From assembly GCA_037447655.1 (NCBI GenBank), contig JBBHKE010001432.1:94018-158017 (forward strand): a stretch of 64,000 nt of DNA, given 5' to 3'. This stretch comes from Zygnema cylindricum. Lineage: Eukaryota; Streptophyta; Zygnematophyceae; Zygnematales; Zygnemataceae. The first letter of the stretch is position 1; each line of letters starts with the position of its first letter. The notes beneath the pieces are model-generated. The model was given only the letters and a program-made list of their open reading frames with translations, was not told the origin of the DNA and ran no database searches. The position numbers and the translations under genes were made by a program. Of this stretch, positions 48,853 through 59,139 are shown piece after piece.

Positions 48853-49910
48853 TGTAAAAATTGATGATTTGTTTAGTATTTTCTAGGTCTAAAATAAAAT
48901 ACAGAAAAGAAGCCAAGGCAGTCTGCCTCTAACTTCTCTCTTGAACTCCCACACTTGTAGCAGTCACTGAAAGTCGGAGATAAAGCTAGAGCCATGGTTG
49001 CATATGCTATCCTGAGATTTACGGGTAATAAATTAGTTGATTTACTAATTTACTAAAAGTAGAGCTGTTGGAAGCACGATTTGGTCTTGGTACCTACCGG
49101 CCGCCAGAGCTGCCGGTAGCCGGTAGCTCTATCCATTTAGTCTATGACGAGTGTTAGATTATATATGGTTTGATATTTATATAAACATTTATTCCCTGAC
49201 AAATTCATTTAACGGTAACTATTTGCAGGATAAATAGATTGGGTTATGTAAAAGTACGGATTAATGTACGGACAGGAAACAAGTACCGTGCATTTGTTTC
49301 GATAGTGAAACGAATACCGCGCAAGTATTTATTACGGCTACGATTAAAATCTGCATTTAAATCGGACGGTCGGAATGAATGTCGAGATCGCGGAAGAGGA
49401 TTTCGGCGGTTTTTGGTCATCGCCACATCGGATGACACGTGGCAGAATGACATTGGATCGCGGCATCTCCAGAGATTAAGGAAGCGAATCCGGATATAAC
49501 ACGTGTCAAGATTTAGGCCATGTCGTAAAATATCCATACATAGAGTACACCGACAACTCTACTTTTGTGTACGCAAATGCGATATGATTGGTGTCGTACA
49601 TCAGTAGATAGAGTTTTAGAGAGAGATAGGACTTAGAAAAATTCCTTAGATAGGACCCTCTCTCCCAGAGAGCTTCTGTATAAAAAGGATAACTTTGACT
49701 CTCCATAACTAATTGCTCAAGGGAGAAAATTCATAGATTCTTTTTTCCATCAACTCAAAGGAGTCTTGCCTTCACAAGGGTGGAGGTGGTCAACGTTTTT
49801 GTCTACTAGGGTGGTAGTTATTCTTGGTGAAACACAAAGGGATCAGGGTTATCCTAGAGGCTCGTTGAAAGCTGTCCATTTTGAGGACCTATGGAGGTTT
49901 TAGAGTTGCA
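48853..49910 (+). repeat. 3' LTR of element C
   Basis: 1058 bp; antisense tRNA-like module 49066-49150, GACACGTGGC near 49434, hairpins 49753-49764 and 49769-49786. It is not preceded by the usual polypurine tract. Confidence 0.92.
49066..49150 (-). other. tRNA-like module in LTR (antisense)
   Basis: A-box-like TAGACTAAATGG is kept on the minus strand; the B-box arm is damaged here (GGTACCAAGACCAAATCG). Confidence 0.5.
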
Positions 49911-49915
49911 TACAG

Positions 49916-50475
49916 GTGATGGACGAATAGAGACACCACTACGGGTAGACACGGAATGAATATTCAAATTGTTCTAATCGGTGGGCATAGAAGGAAAATG
50001 GAAACAATGACAATGGAGTAATGAAAACAATCTATCCGAAATGCAACAAGTAAGAACTAAGCCACGCGTATCAAACAAACCGTTAAGTTGCTATTAAGTC
50101 CTCGATGAGCAGATCTACCTAACAGTTGCGTTACCAAAACCTTTCACCTTGCAAACAAGTGGGCAAGGCTGAAACACTAGATCTATAAAGGTAGAAAAAT
50201 TGTTTTCTAAGCACACAGAGGTGATGATCTACGACAAAACAAACAAAAAGACAACTATCTAGAGCCTCCAATGGGCAGATCTAAGCAATAAAATCCACTC
50301 CAAGCAATTACAAAAAGCGCAATGCCACTCACGACCAGATTACAAACAAAGAAACTTGGGAAATGCAGGTGCTCAATACAATTCGGTCTAATGAAACCAA
50401 ATCCACGCACCAACCCTCTTAACAGTCAACTAGCTATCCTAACACTCTTCTACCCCCACAATGCATTGTAATACT
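49916..50475. other. Spacer between element C and E2, nothing recognised
   Basis: About 560 bp, A-rich, no gene or repeat recognised. It may continue the host sequence (or older retroelement) into which element C inserted. Confidence 0.3.
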
Positions 50476-50990
50476 TGTTGTTTTGAAAAGTTAGTTTCGT
50501 GCGCATGCAACGTTCGCGTGCGTAATTAATTACCGAAAGTAATGTGGTGATTCGAATGGAAGTTCGAATGAAGTTGCGGATTGGGGGAGTAAATGTACAA
50601 ATAAAATTAAAGGGACATGAGGGACAAAGTGAGTGGCGCGGAGGGCGTTGAGAAATAGAAGGCGGATTGCCAAGCCATCCGGCTCGAATATTTGAAATGT
50701 TGAAAAAGTATGTTGCCTGTACGATACATAATGTGACGCATTTATGACATAAGATGTGGTCACGGTACGGAAAATATTTGATGATACGACGTCATTTCGT
50801 CAAGTGGACTTTGAGAGCAAGCGGGGCACTACCGACGGTGCCAAATAAGAGTGACGGGCATCCGACAAAGGCCGTCGTTATTTTTCAAGTAGGAGGGACG
50901 CAAAATCGCTTCAATCATACGATGATAATTTTTGGACGTCTTGGATTCTTTGACGAAATTTGAGGAGTTTTGATGAGTGACCTAACATGA

Positions 50991-51991
50991 TGCAATTTTG
51001 TGTCCTCTAATGAACTACAAAATTCGGGAGCCTCTAGATAGTTTTTAACTAGCCCACTTTCAGCCAGAATCACTACTGCCCTAGCAAAAACATTTATAGT
51101 CTAACTACACTCCTATGCAGCTTCGACTCCCTTGAATCCGTAGAAAAAAAAATCACTGAAAACGGCCAACCAACCGATAAGTTATGAGGCAGTAAAGATG
51201 ACAATCTTTTATACAAGCTCTCTAGGAGAGAGGTACTACCTACCCAAATTTCCTAAGTCCTAAAAGCCCTCTCACAACCCCTATCTACTGAAGTACACTC
51301 TAATCAGGAGACTGTAAAGTACAGAAAAGTACAGTGGCCGATGTACTCTCTGTACGTCCTGTGTAAGACAAGACCATGGAGTGGACGCCTGTCGCCTTCG
51401 GACTCGTCCTCCTGTCGTCTGGGATTCGCGCTGCTCATTTCTATTGTGCCACGTATCACCAGGTCACGTCATGTCCATAAACCGCCAAAGTAACCATTCT
51501 TCGACCTCGGCGATGATTTGCGTCGTCCAATGAAGATCGACTTTTTATATACGCCGTCGAAATAAATGTCTGATACATTTGTTTTTCGTGCGGCGGATTT
51601 GATGCCCGCACTGAATCTAACATGTTTCTATGTTCACTCCCTCGTAGTTTAGTTAATTGGACTAATGTTCATATGAATGTTTAAATAAAAATCGTTTGTA
51701 CTGCTTCTACGACAGACCGGTAAGAGCTGACGGCTACGTCTCGCTTTGCTGGTTGGAGGTTCAAGTCTTGTTGGACTCAACCTTTTGTTGAGAGTGACTT
51801 ATGTCATTCTTTAGTCTTACTTGTGGATCTAAGGCAGCCATGGCTCGATCACCCTCTCTAGCCTTCAGTGACTAGAACAAATATGGGGGCTAGAGAGAGG
51901 AGGTGGAGGCAAGCTGTTCGCCCTTTTTTTTTCCTATTTTGCTAATCTATTTAGACCTAGAAAATACCCTATAAATCTAATGTTTTCAACA
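50991..51991 (-). repeat. 3' LTR of element D
   Basis: Hairpin positions 51105-51120 and 51125-51138 (weakened by mutation), tRNA-like module on the plus strand at 51712-51785. gag ATG position reads ATT here. Confidence 0.92.
51712..51785 (+). other. tRNA-like module in LTR D (antisense to the LTR)
   Basis: B-box GGTTCAAGTC at 51758-51767; A-box-like region around GACCGGTAAGAGC (51715-51727). Confidence 0.55.
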
Positions 51992-53124
51992 CTCCCCTTA
52001 TTTTCTGAGCTTATTTTAACTTCAGTTTTAGTCCACACTTTTCTCTACAATATTTTAGCTTGGGAGAAGGCACTGGTTTTGTCATCATATCAGCCACCAT
52101 CTCCTCCTCAGATTTATATACAAGATTCACAATCTTATTCTCAACTTTTTCTCTCACAAAACTCAATCTAATGTCCATATGCTTAGCATTGAAATGATGT
52201 TTTGGATAAGTTGCAATTGCAATTGCACCTTGATTATCACAAAACACTTCATGAACTCCCTCCTTCATATACCCCAGTTCTTGCAACAATGACTTGACCC
52301 ACATCAACTCTTTCACAGCAGAACAAGAGGCCATGTACTTAGCCTCCATAGTAGACTGAGCAACCACCTTTTGTTGTTTGTTGCTTCAACAGCAAGCACA
52401 TTCCCCCACATACAAAACATAACCAGAAGTGAATCTTCTCATAAGTGCATCCCCATAACTGGCATCACTCCAAGTAGTGATGTCAGTGTGCTCCCCTCCC
52501 AAATTCAACCATAACTCTGTGGCTCCCACCACATATCTAAAAACTCTCATGGCTGCCTCCCAGTCTCTTTTCCTAGGATCATTAAGACTCCAACTGAGTA
52601 CTCCAACTGCTGCTGCTATGTCTAGTTTGGTACAGTTCATAAAGTAGATTAAACTTCCTAGAGCCTACCTGTAAAGAAGAGACTTCATAAATTCTCTCTC
52701 TTTTAGGCTCATCTGATCATCTAAGATTATCACTCCTCCTTCTACACTCCCATCACTTACTTTCTTCAAGTCCATGGGAGTGGTACAACTCTTTGCCTTT
52801 TCCATCTGGAATTTCTCAAGCATATTTCTTATTGTTTCTTTCTGAGTAAGGCTGATGATATTTTTCTTCCTATCTCTTTCCATTTGAATACCTAAAATAT
52901 ATCTTGCCTCCCCTAAATCCTTCATGTCCAACCTGATCTAAGATCTTTCTTTAACTCATTGATCTTATCCAAAGACTTACTTATCACCAATAAATCATCC
53001 ACATAAACTGCATTAAAAATGACGCCATTCTCACCCTTAAACATATAGATAGAATGATCAAAGCTGATCTAGATATATCTTAGACTGGTGAGAAACTCAT
53101 CTAGTTTCTTTTTCCACTGTCGGG

Positions 53125-54410
53125 TGTTGTCCATAGCCTATTTCAGCCATGGATTGCTCACGGAAAACACCCACGGAATACCCCAAAACAGTTCTATTTC
53201 AGACAACATAGATTACTCTACAATTAACAGAATCACCTTTAACTGCACCAGTATGCATTATAGAATAGACAATATTACCTCCCAAAATTACAGCCAAATC
53301 CACAAAGGTTTCCAAAAGATATGAGCTCTAGAGTTTCCCAAAAACACCTAAAAGCTTATCAAACTAACCAGGTAAACTTATCACAAAATTCTACAAAGAT
53401 AGCAGAATATCTTGAAACTACACTCACATGTAGTTTCTAGATAATAAAGTATCTTCACAAAGTTTCATGTAAAAAAATCCATCAGAGTGATCACACCATC
53501 AGGTCAAAGTTGCAAAAAAACAGTCTGCCATTACTTTGATAAATTCAACTTTGATATTCAAAATAATCAAAGTCCTAAACTTTATACACTATCTACTCCT
53601 CATTGTCCAATCAGATGTCTGCATCTGAAATAGTAGTATTGTACTGTAGTACGACAGTGTAGCTAAACTGTACGTCACTATACCTAAGGTAATTTCAAAA
53701 CCCTAATTGCTACTTGCCATTAAATGAATAGTGAAACACTAATTACTAATGCCTAAACTAAAAATGTTTGTTTTTTAAATATTTACAGATATCATCCGTA
53801 TAGTTAACGTTGCCATAGCTTTGTCAGCATTGGTCATAAAAGGTTAGCTGAATGTTTGTCAAGTAGTACGAAACACCTGAGTGTGTACGGTTAACTTAGT
53901 CACTTATGGTCCCCGCTCGTATCGCGCTCGTCAACCCACTTTTCATCAACGGTTCGCATTTGGTCTCGTATAGGACATTTCCCGGATGTCCGGTCAAGAG
54001 TTTGCCCGTCCGATTCTGCAAGATCTACCGTTAGATGCATGACCTATGAATATAGTTGTCGGTGCCCTTCCAAAATATTCGCACAGTCCTTATATGACGA
54101 CACGTATCCCCTTAGTCACTTGCCGATATGTCCACATGGCAAACCGACATCATACACATACGGTCCTATCGATATCACGCCCTCAAAACATTGTCGTACC
54201 AAAATCGCGTCTTTTGAAATAAATGCGCTGACTTATTTAACGTCCACTTTATTAGTCCCTTAGGTCACTTTAATTTTTTCAGTACGTTCGCTCTCCCAAT
54301 TCGTGAATCTATTTAAACTCCAACATTAAATCCGATTAATATTTTACTTATGAAATGATGCGTGCGCACAAAATGTCGCGTACGCACGAAACTAACTTTT
54401 CAAAACAACA
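53125..54410 (-). mobile_element. Solo LTR of family E (E1) nested in reverse transcriptase of D
   Basis: Minus strand from TGTTGTTTTGAAAAGTTAG (54410) to GGCTATGGACAACA (53125). It splits the motif KQAPR|QW. Flanks TCGGG (53120-53124) and TCGAG (54411-54415) form a 5-bp duplication with one change. 1286 bp with TGTTGT/ACAACA ends. Confidence 0.87.
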
Positions 54411-57400
54411 TCGAGGAGCCTGCTTTAGTCCATATAAGGATATTATGACCTTGCAGACCTTGCTCTCCTCTCCTTCCTCCACAAATCCCTCTGGTTACCG
54501 CATGAAGATTTATTCCTCTAGCTCACCATTGAGGAAGGCGGTCTTAATGTCCATTTGATGTATTTCCATGTTTTCCGCTGCCGCTAGACTGAGAAGAATC
54601 CTTACTGATGGGAACCGAACAACTGGATTAAAAGTCTCTTTATAGTCAATCCCCTCCTTTTAGGTAAACCCCTTTGCTACTAAGCGAGCCTTATATCTTT
54701 TAATGGTATTATTTGGGTTCAGTTTCAGCATAAACACCCACTTGCAACAATAGGTTTCCTATCTTGGGGACAGTCCACTAGTTCCCAAGTATTTGCTTCC
54801 ATGATGGAAGCCATTTCATCAATTATGGCTCTATCCCACCTGTCTCTCTCTGAACTGTTTACTGCCTTCGAGTATGGCTGAGGCTCATCAGGGTGAGATA
54901 GCTTAGTTACCTTGTGAGTGGCCTATTTTTCCTGTATCCTTTTGCTGCTTCTTCGCCCTCTTTCAAAATCCGAAGCTGGAGTGGCGGGAAGTCTCGGATT
55001 TCTCTTCACTGTCTCATCTGCTCCCTTATCAATGGAAGCTGGTTCCGGTTCCTCCTCTTCTGTCTCCTCGAAGTACGTAGGAGGTTCGGGTATATCTCTT
55101 CCATTTTGAATCTCCTATGAATCTATAATCATCGTTTCACTTATGACCCTTCCAAGAGGAACCGAGTCCTCCTCACTCTCGGACTCAAAACTGATTCTTA
55201 TCTTCTTGGTATATTTGAAAGGATCATATTACTTCCCTTCATTCATGACAACTAGGTGTTTTTTCAGAATGATATATTGCTTTGCTAAGTCATAAACTCC
55301 ATATCCGTTCAAATCCTCATTATATCCCACAAAATATCCCGGTTTTTCCTTAGCATCTAGTTTTCAGTTTTTCCTATCCGTATCAAGACTGTAAACTTGA
55401 CTAACAAATACTTTCAGGTGAGATATATCTTGCTTCCTTCCAACCCATCTATCATAAGGTGTCATTCCTTTCATGGCTGAGGTAAGGACACTATTCTTAA
55501 TTTAGTTAGCACAGTTCATGGCTTCTGCTCAAAATCTCTTTCCTATCTTCTTGTCGGCCAGCATACTGCATACACTATCTCATAGAGTTCTGTTCAACCT
55601 CTCAGCTACTTCATTTTGTTTTGGATTATAACGCACAGTTTTCTAGTGCTGAACTCCCTCATCCCTCAAGTATTCCTCAAATTGATTAGAAGTATACTCT
55701 CCGCCATTATCACTCCTTATTCTCTTAATTGGGGTTCCATGACACTTCTCACTCTAAGCATTATATTCTTTAAAGTAAGTTGGTGTTTTAGACTCTGTTT
55801 TGAGGAAGTAGACTTTAGAGTATTTGGACCAATCATCAGTTATTGTCAGCATAAACCTTTTCTTTCCAACCGAGGGTACTTTTGCCGGTCCCCAAATATC
55901 TTTGTGGATTAGATCTAGGACTCTCTCACCTCTATATGTGGCGGCTTTTGGAAAGGGAAGTCTATGAGCCTTACCTTGGGCACAACCATTACAATCGTCC
56001 ACACTTTCATTATCCCCAAACTGAATGCCTTCTACTACACCAAGCTTCTTCATTTCCCCCAACCTATCAAAATGCACATGTCCCAACCGCTTATGCCAAG
56101 TCATCAACTTTGGAACACCAACATAGTAAGTATTTTTTCTTTTCATTACTCAGGTTAAGCCTAAACACTCCTTGGCTACCCTTTTCTGTTGTGAAGTAGA
56201 CCTCATCCCCAAACTTAGCAGTAAAGACTCCCTTTCTAGTGAAGGTATCAAACTCTTTGTCATCTAATATTGACGTGGAGACAAGATTTTTACTCAGCCA
56301 AAGAATGTAAAGCACATCTAAAAAAGTATGTATAGAAGTCTTACCCTCCACTAAGACTTTCAAATCTACCAAACCCACTAGATCTGTAGTGACTACTCTA
56401 CCATCTTCATACTCAATCTCTACTATGGGAATCTTTCTAAGCTTGGTGAAAAGATGCTTGTCACGACACATATGCATGGATGCACCTGAGTCGATGATCC
56501 CTCCTTCCTGTGGGGCTTCCCAAATGGCTCCGAGAGCAGACTTTTATTTCTGAGGAATCTCCTTCTCCTCCAAATTCTCGTCAAGAAGAAGCTCCCTATC
56601 TTCTTCCTCAAATGACTCGTCTTATGTTTCCCTTTTCACTTTTGTGACAACAAGTGCCTTCTTCTTCCCTTTCAAAAGAATCCCCTCCACGGTTCTCTTG
56701 GAGACTCAACTTTGACTGCTTGACACAATCTGCAATGAAGTGTCCCGATTTTTTGCAAAATTGACAAAGACCCTTTGGAGGCCTTGGTCCTCCAAACTGA
56801 TCTCTTTCCTCTTTGTACGGTTTCTTCGAGTCCTTCCCCCATCGGTCCGCTCGTGCAGCTAGAGCTTGAATGCTCTTTCCTCCTCTCCTAATCTCCATTG
56901 TGTTTTTTTGCACAAGTATCATCCAAACCACTGTGTTCCATTTCCATGAACTATCAGTCATTTCTTGTACTCGATACACTATGTTCTCGTACTCGTCTAG
57001 TCTTCATGATGAGAGTGTTAACTTTCATCATCATTGTACCTGTCCACCTGGCACTCTCTATCTCCATAAACAAGCAAAAGGGATCATTACACTCATCTAA
57101 CATCTTTCCTCATTTGTAAGTGTAATTCACTAGCTTTTGCTCAGCCAACTAGAGCTCCGAATAGTACCAGCTCTATAGATCTCCACCAAACTCACCCACA
57201 ACTCCTCGGCCTTGTAAATACGAAGGTAAGGGGTGGCCAAAGCTTGAGTGGGGTGCCTTAAAATGAAGTTCTTGGCAGCAATGTTTATGTCTTCCCACAT
57301 TTGAGTGTCGTTCTCCGTGGTCTTCACGACCGCCGCTCCAGGTACCGTGGCTATAAGAGCGAGGGGTTTCTCCTTCACTTTCCCCTTTTCGGACACACTG

Positions 57401-57601
57401 CTGTCCCCATCATATGCCTCCTCTGCTGAAGCAGTCATTGCTGCAGAAAACCTTACTCATCTAAATCCTGGTGGAGTTCCCAAAGGTGGACGTTTCACTT
57501 GTCCACTAACGATACCCCATTATCATTTTTCGCACAAAGCCCGCATCATCATAGCTTCCAAATAGATGAACCTATATCCATTGAAGGTGGGCACCTAAGA
57601 G

Positions 57602-57615
57602 GGTGGGCCCATAAC
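57602..57615 (-). other. Primer-binding site of element D, exact match
   Basis: Minus strand GTTATGGGCCCACC, identical over 14 nt to the complement of the plant initiator tRNA-Met anticodon stem-loop as I know it. It begins 2 nt after the LTR. Confidence 0.75.
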
Positions 57616-57731
57616 TTGCAATTCTATGTCCTCCATTGAACTACAGAATTCAAGAAGCCTCTAGTTAGTTTTTAACTAGCTCACTTTTAGCCAAAATCAG
57701 TGTTGCCCTTGCAGACAAATTGATAATCTGA

Positions 57732-57766
57732 CTGCACCCTTGTGCAGCGTGGACTTCCCTTAGTCC
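57732..57766 (-). other. Two NRGG-loop hairpins (element D)
   Basis: GGACT-AAGGGA-AGTCC and CTGCAC-AAGG-GTGCAG on the minus strand. CTGCAC/GTGCAG is a third compensatory variant of the last stem. Confidence 0.7.
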
Positions 57767-58348
57767 ATAGAAAAAGGAATCACTAAAAAAGGCCAACCAG
57801 CCGATAAGTTATGAGGTAGTAAAGATGCCATTCTTTTATACAAGCTCTTTGGGAGAGAGGTGCTACCTGCCTAAATTCCCTAAGTCTTAAAACCCCTCTC
57901 ACAACCCCTATTTACTAAAGTACTCTCCAATCAAGAGATTGTAAAGTACAAAAAAGTACAGTGGTCGGTGTACTTTGTGTACAGCCTGTGTACGACAAGA
58001 CCATGGAGTGGACAGGTGTCGCCTTTGGACTCGTCAACATGTCCTCCGGGATTATTGCTGCTCATTTCTATCGTGCCATGTATCACCAGGTCACGCCACG
58101 TCCGTAAACAGCCAAAGTGATAATTCCAGGACCTCGGCGAAGAAAAGCGCCGTCGGATGAAAATCGACTTTTTATACACGTCATCGAAATAAATGTCTGA
58201 AACATTTGTTTCGTGCGGCGGATTTGATGCACGCACTGAATCTTACATGTCTCTATGATCACTCCCTCGTAGTTTCGTTAATCGGAATAATGTTCATATT
58301 AATGTTTAAATAAATATCCTATCCCATGTACTGTAAAGAACTTCCATG

Positions 58349-58425
58349 ACAGATCGGTTAGAGCTGACGGCTACACCTCATTTTGCCGGTCGGAGGTTTG
58401 AGTCTTGTTGGACTCAACCTTTTGT
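58349..58425 (+). other. tRNA-like module in LTR D (antisense to the LTR)
   Basis: A-box-like GATCGGTTAGAGC and B-box-like GGTTTGAGTC, same positions as in the 3' LTR. Confidence 0.5.
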
Positions 58426-58890
58426 TGAGAGTGACTTATGTCACTCTTTAGTCTTGCCTGTGGAGCTAAGGCAGCCATGGCTCAACCACCCTTTGTAATC
58501 TTTAGTGACTACAATAAGTAAGGAGGCTAGAGAGAGGAGGTGGAGGCAAGCTGTCCGCCCTTTTCTTTTCCTATTTTGCTAATCTTTTTAGACCTAGAAA
58601 ATACCCTATAAACCTAGTATTTTCAACAACATGACACATCATACGATTTTGTGAGATTGTGTGTCCTTGTACATATTTAGAGCAACAATGGTTTCTCTTA
58701 AGTATATTAATAATTTTGTGTTGATTATGACGATTCTATTTAGGTGATCAATTAGGGTTTTGACAATTTAGTTTATGTGTGTGCAATATCGTACTTGTAG
58801 ACAAGTGTACGCCTACCATTGCTTGACTCTCAAGTGTACGCCTACGATTAGTTTTCTTTTACTAGGAGGTTATTATGCTTAAATATGACT

Positions 58891-59139
58891 TAGTAATTTT
58901 TTGGTCTTGGATTTGTCGAGAGGAGAGGGCCCATGTGGCAGATCTGTGTGGGTAGAGACGGAAGGGAGAGGGAGACGGTGAGGAGGAGGAGGGCGGAGAA
59001 GAGGGAGAGGAAGGAGGAAGCCATGGCTGCCTTTTTGCCTTTTGAGAGCTTTGAGGTGGAAGAGAGAGAAAAAAGAGTCACGAAAAGGGGAGGGAGGGGA
59101 AGGGGAGGGTAAGATTTCAAATGAAAATGAGGAGGAGAC
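58891..59139. other. GA-rich insert between E2 and element G
   Basis: About 240 bp, purine-rich on the plus strand. On the minus strand an ATG at about 59024 opens a short Ser/Leu-rich frame ([20 protein letters not shown]) that looks like a signal peptide, but CT-rich DNA gives such peptides by chance and the frame runs into E2 and stops. Confidence 0.3.

Larger units (their letters stand above)
43342..49910 (+). mobile_element. Ty1/copia element C with rearranged 3' part (TSD TACAG)
   Basis: LTRs 43342-44409 and 48853-49910, same subfamily as A (start TGTAAAAATTGATG in the 3' copy, TTTAAAATTGATG in the 5' copy), end GTTGCA. TACAG duplication at 43337-43341 and 49911-49915. gag-pol runs 44390-48485, then the end of RNase H and the polypurine tract are missing and replaced by an inverted reverse-transcriptase fragment from another copia lineage (48486-48852). 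Confidence 0.94.
52011..57636 (-). pseudogene. Copia gag-pol of element D, multiple stops, split by E1
   Basis: Minus strand from ATG 57636 (20 nt inside the LTR): MEDIELQVMGPPS then a stop; gag blocks EDINIAAKNFILRHPTQALA (57300-57241) and knuckle CQFCKKSGHFIADC (about 56770-56729); protease IIDSGAS kept (about 56500); integrase TWHKRLGHVHFDRL, CNGCAQGKAHRLPF and KDIWGP (56100-55880), SDNGGEY (about 55710); reverse transcriptase KTAFLNGELEE (about 54543) up to KQAPR, where E1 is inserted, resuming RQWKKKLDEFL (about 53120); YVDDLL (about 53005); RNase H 52640-52011 ending MMTKPVPSPKLKYCREKCGL. Several stops and frameshifts. Confidence 0.92.
50991..58630 (-). mobile_element. Ty1/copia element D, minus strand (TSD CATGA), with nested E1
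   Basis: LTRs 50991-51991 (3') and 57617-58630 (5'). Polypurine tract at 52005-51992 reads AAAATAAGGGGAG on the minus strand. Flanking CATGA at 50986-50990 and 58631-58635, with one extra base at the right LTR edge. gag-pol lies between, interrupted at 53125-54410 by solo LTR E1. The element itself is inserted in E2. Confidence 0.93.
57617..58630 (-). repeat. 5' LTR of element D
   Basis: Hairpins 57732-57747 (CTGCAC-AAGG-GTGCAG on the minus strand) and 57751-57766 (GGACT/AGTCC), tRNA-like module on the plus strand at 58349-58425, gag ATG at 57636-57634. Confidence 0.92.
50476..58890 (+). mobile_element. LTR of family E (E2), split by element D
   Basis: Starts TGTTGTTTTGAAAAGTTAG, the same terminus as E1. 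It runs to 50990, is interrupted by element D (50991-58630), and resumes at 58631 with sequence matching the reverse complement of E3 (GTGTTGATT, GATCAATTAGGGTTT, GTGTACGCCTACGATTAG). The 3' end fades out near 58890 and the expected ...ACAACA terminus is not found, so this copy is truncated. Family E has no tRNA-like module and is unrelated to the copia LTRs. Confidence 0.7.

Noticed and set aside
58890-59024. A secreted-protein first exon with signal peptide
   Set aside because: CT-rich DNA gives Leu/Ser runs by chance; the frame ends inside retroelement sequence and no further exon is seen.
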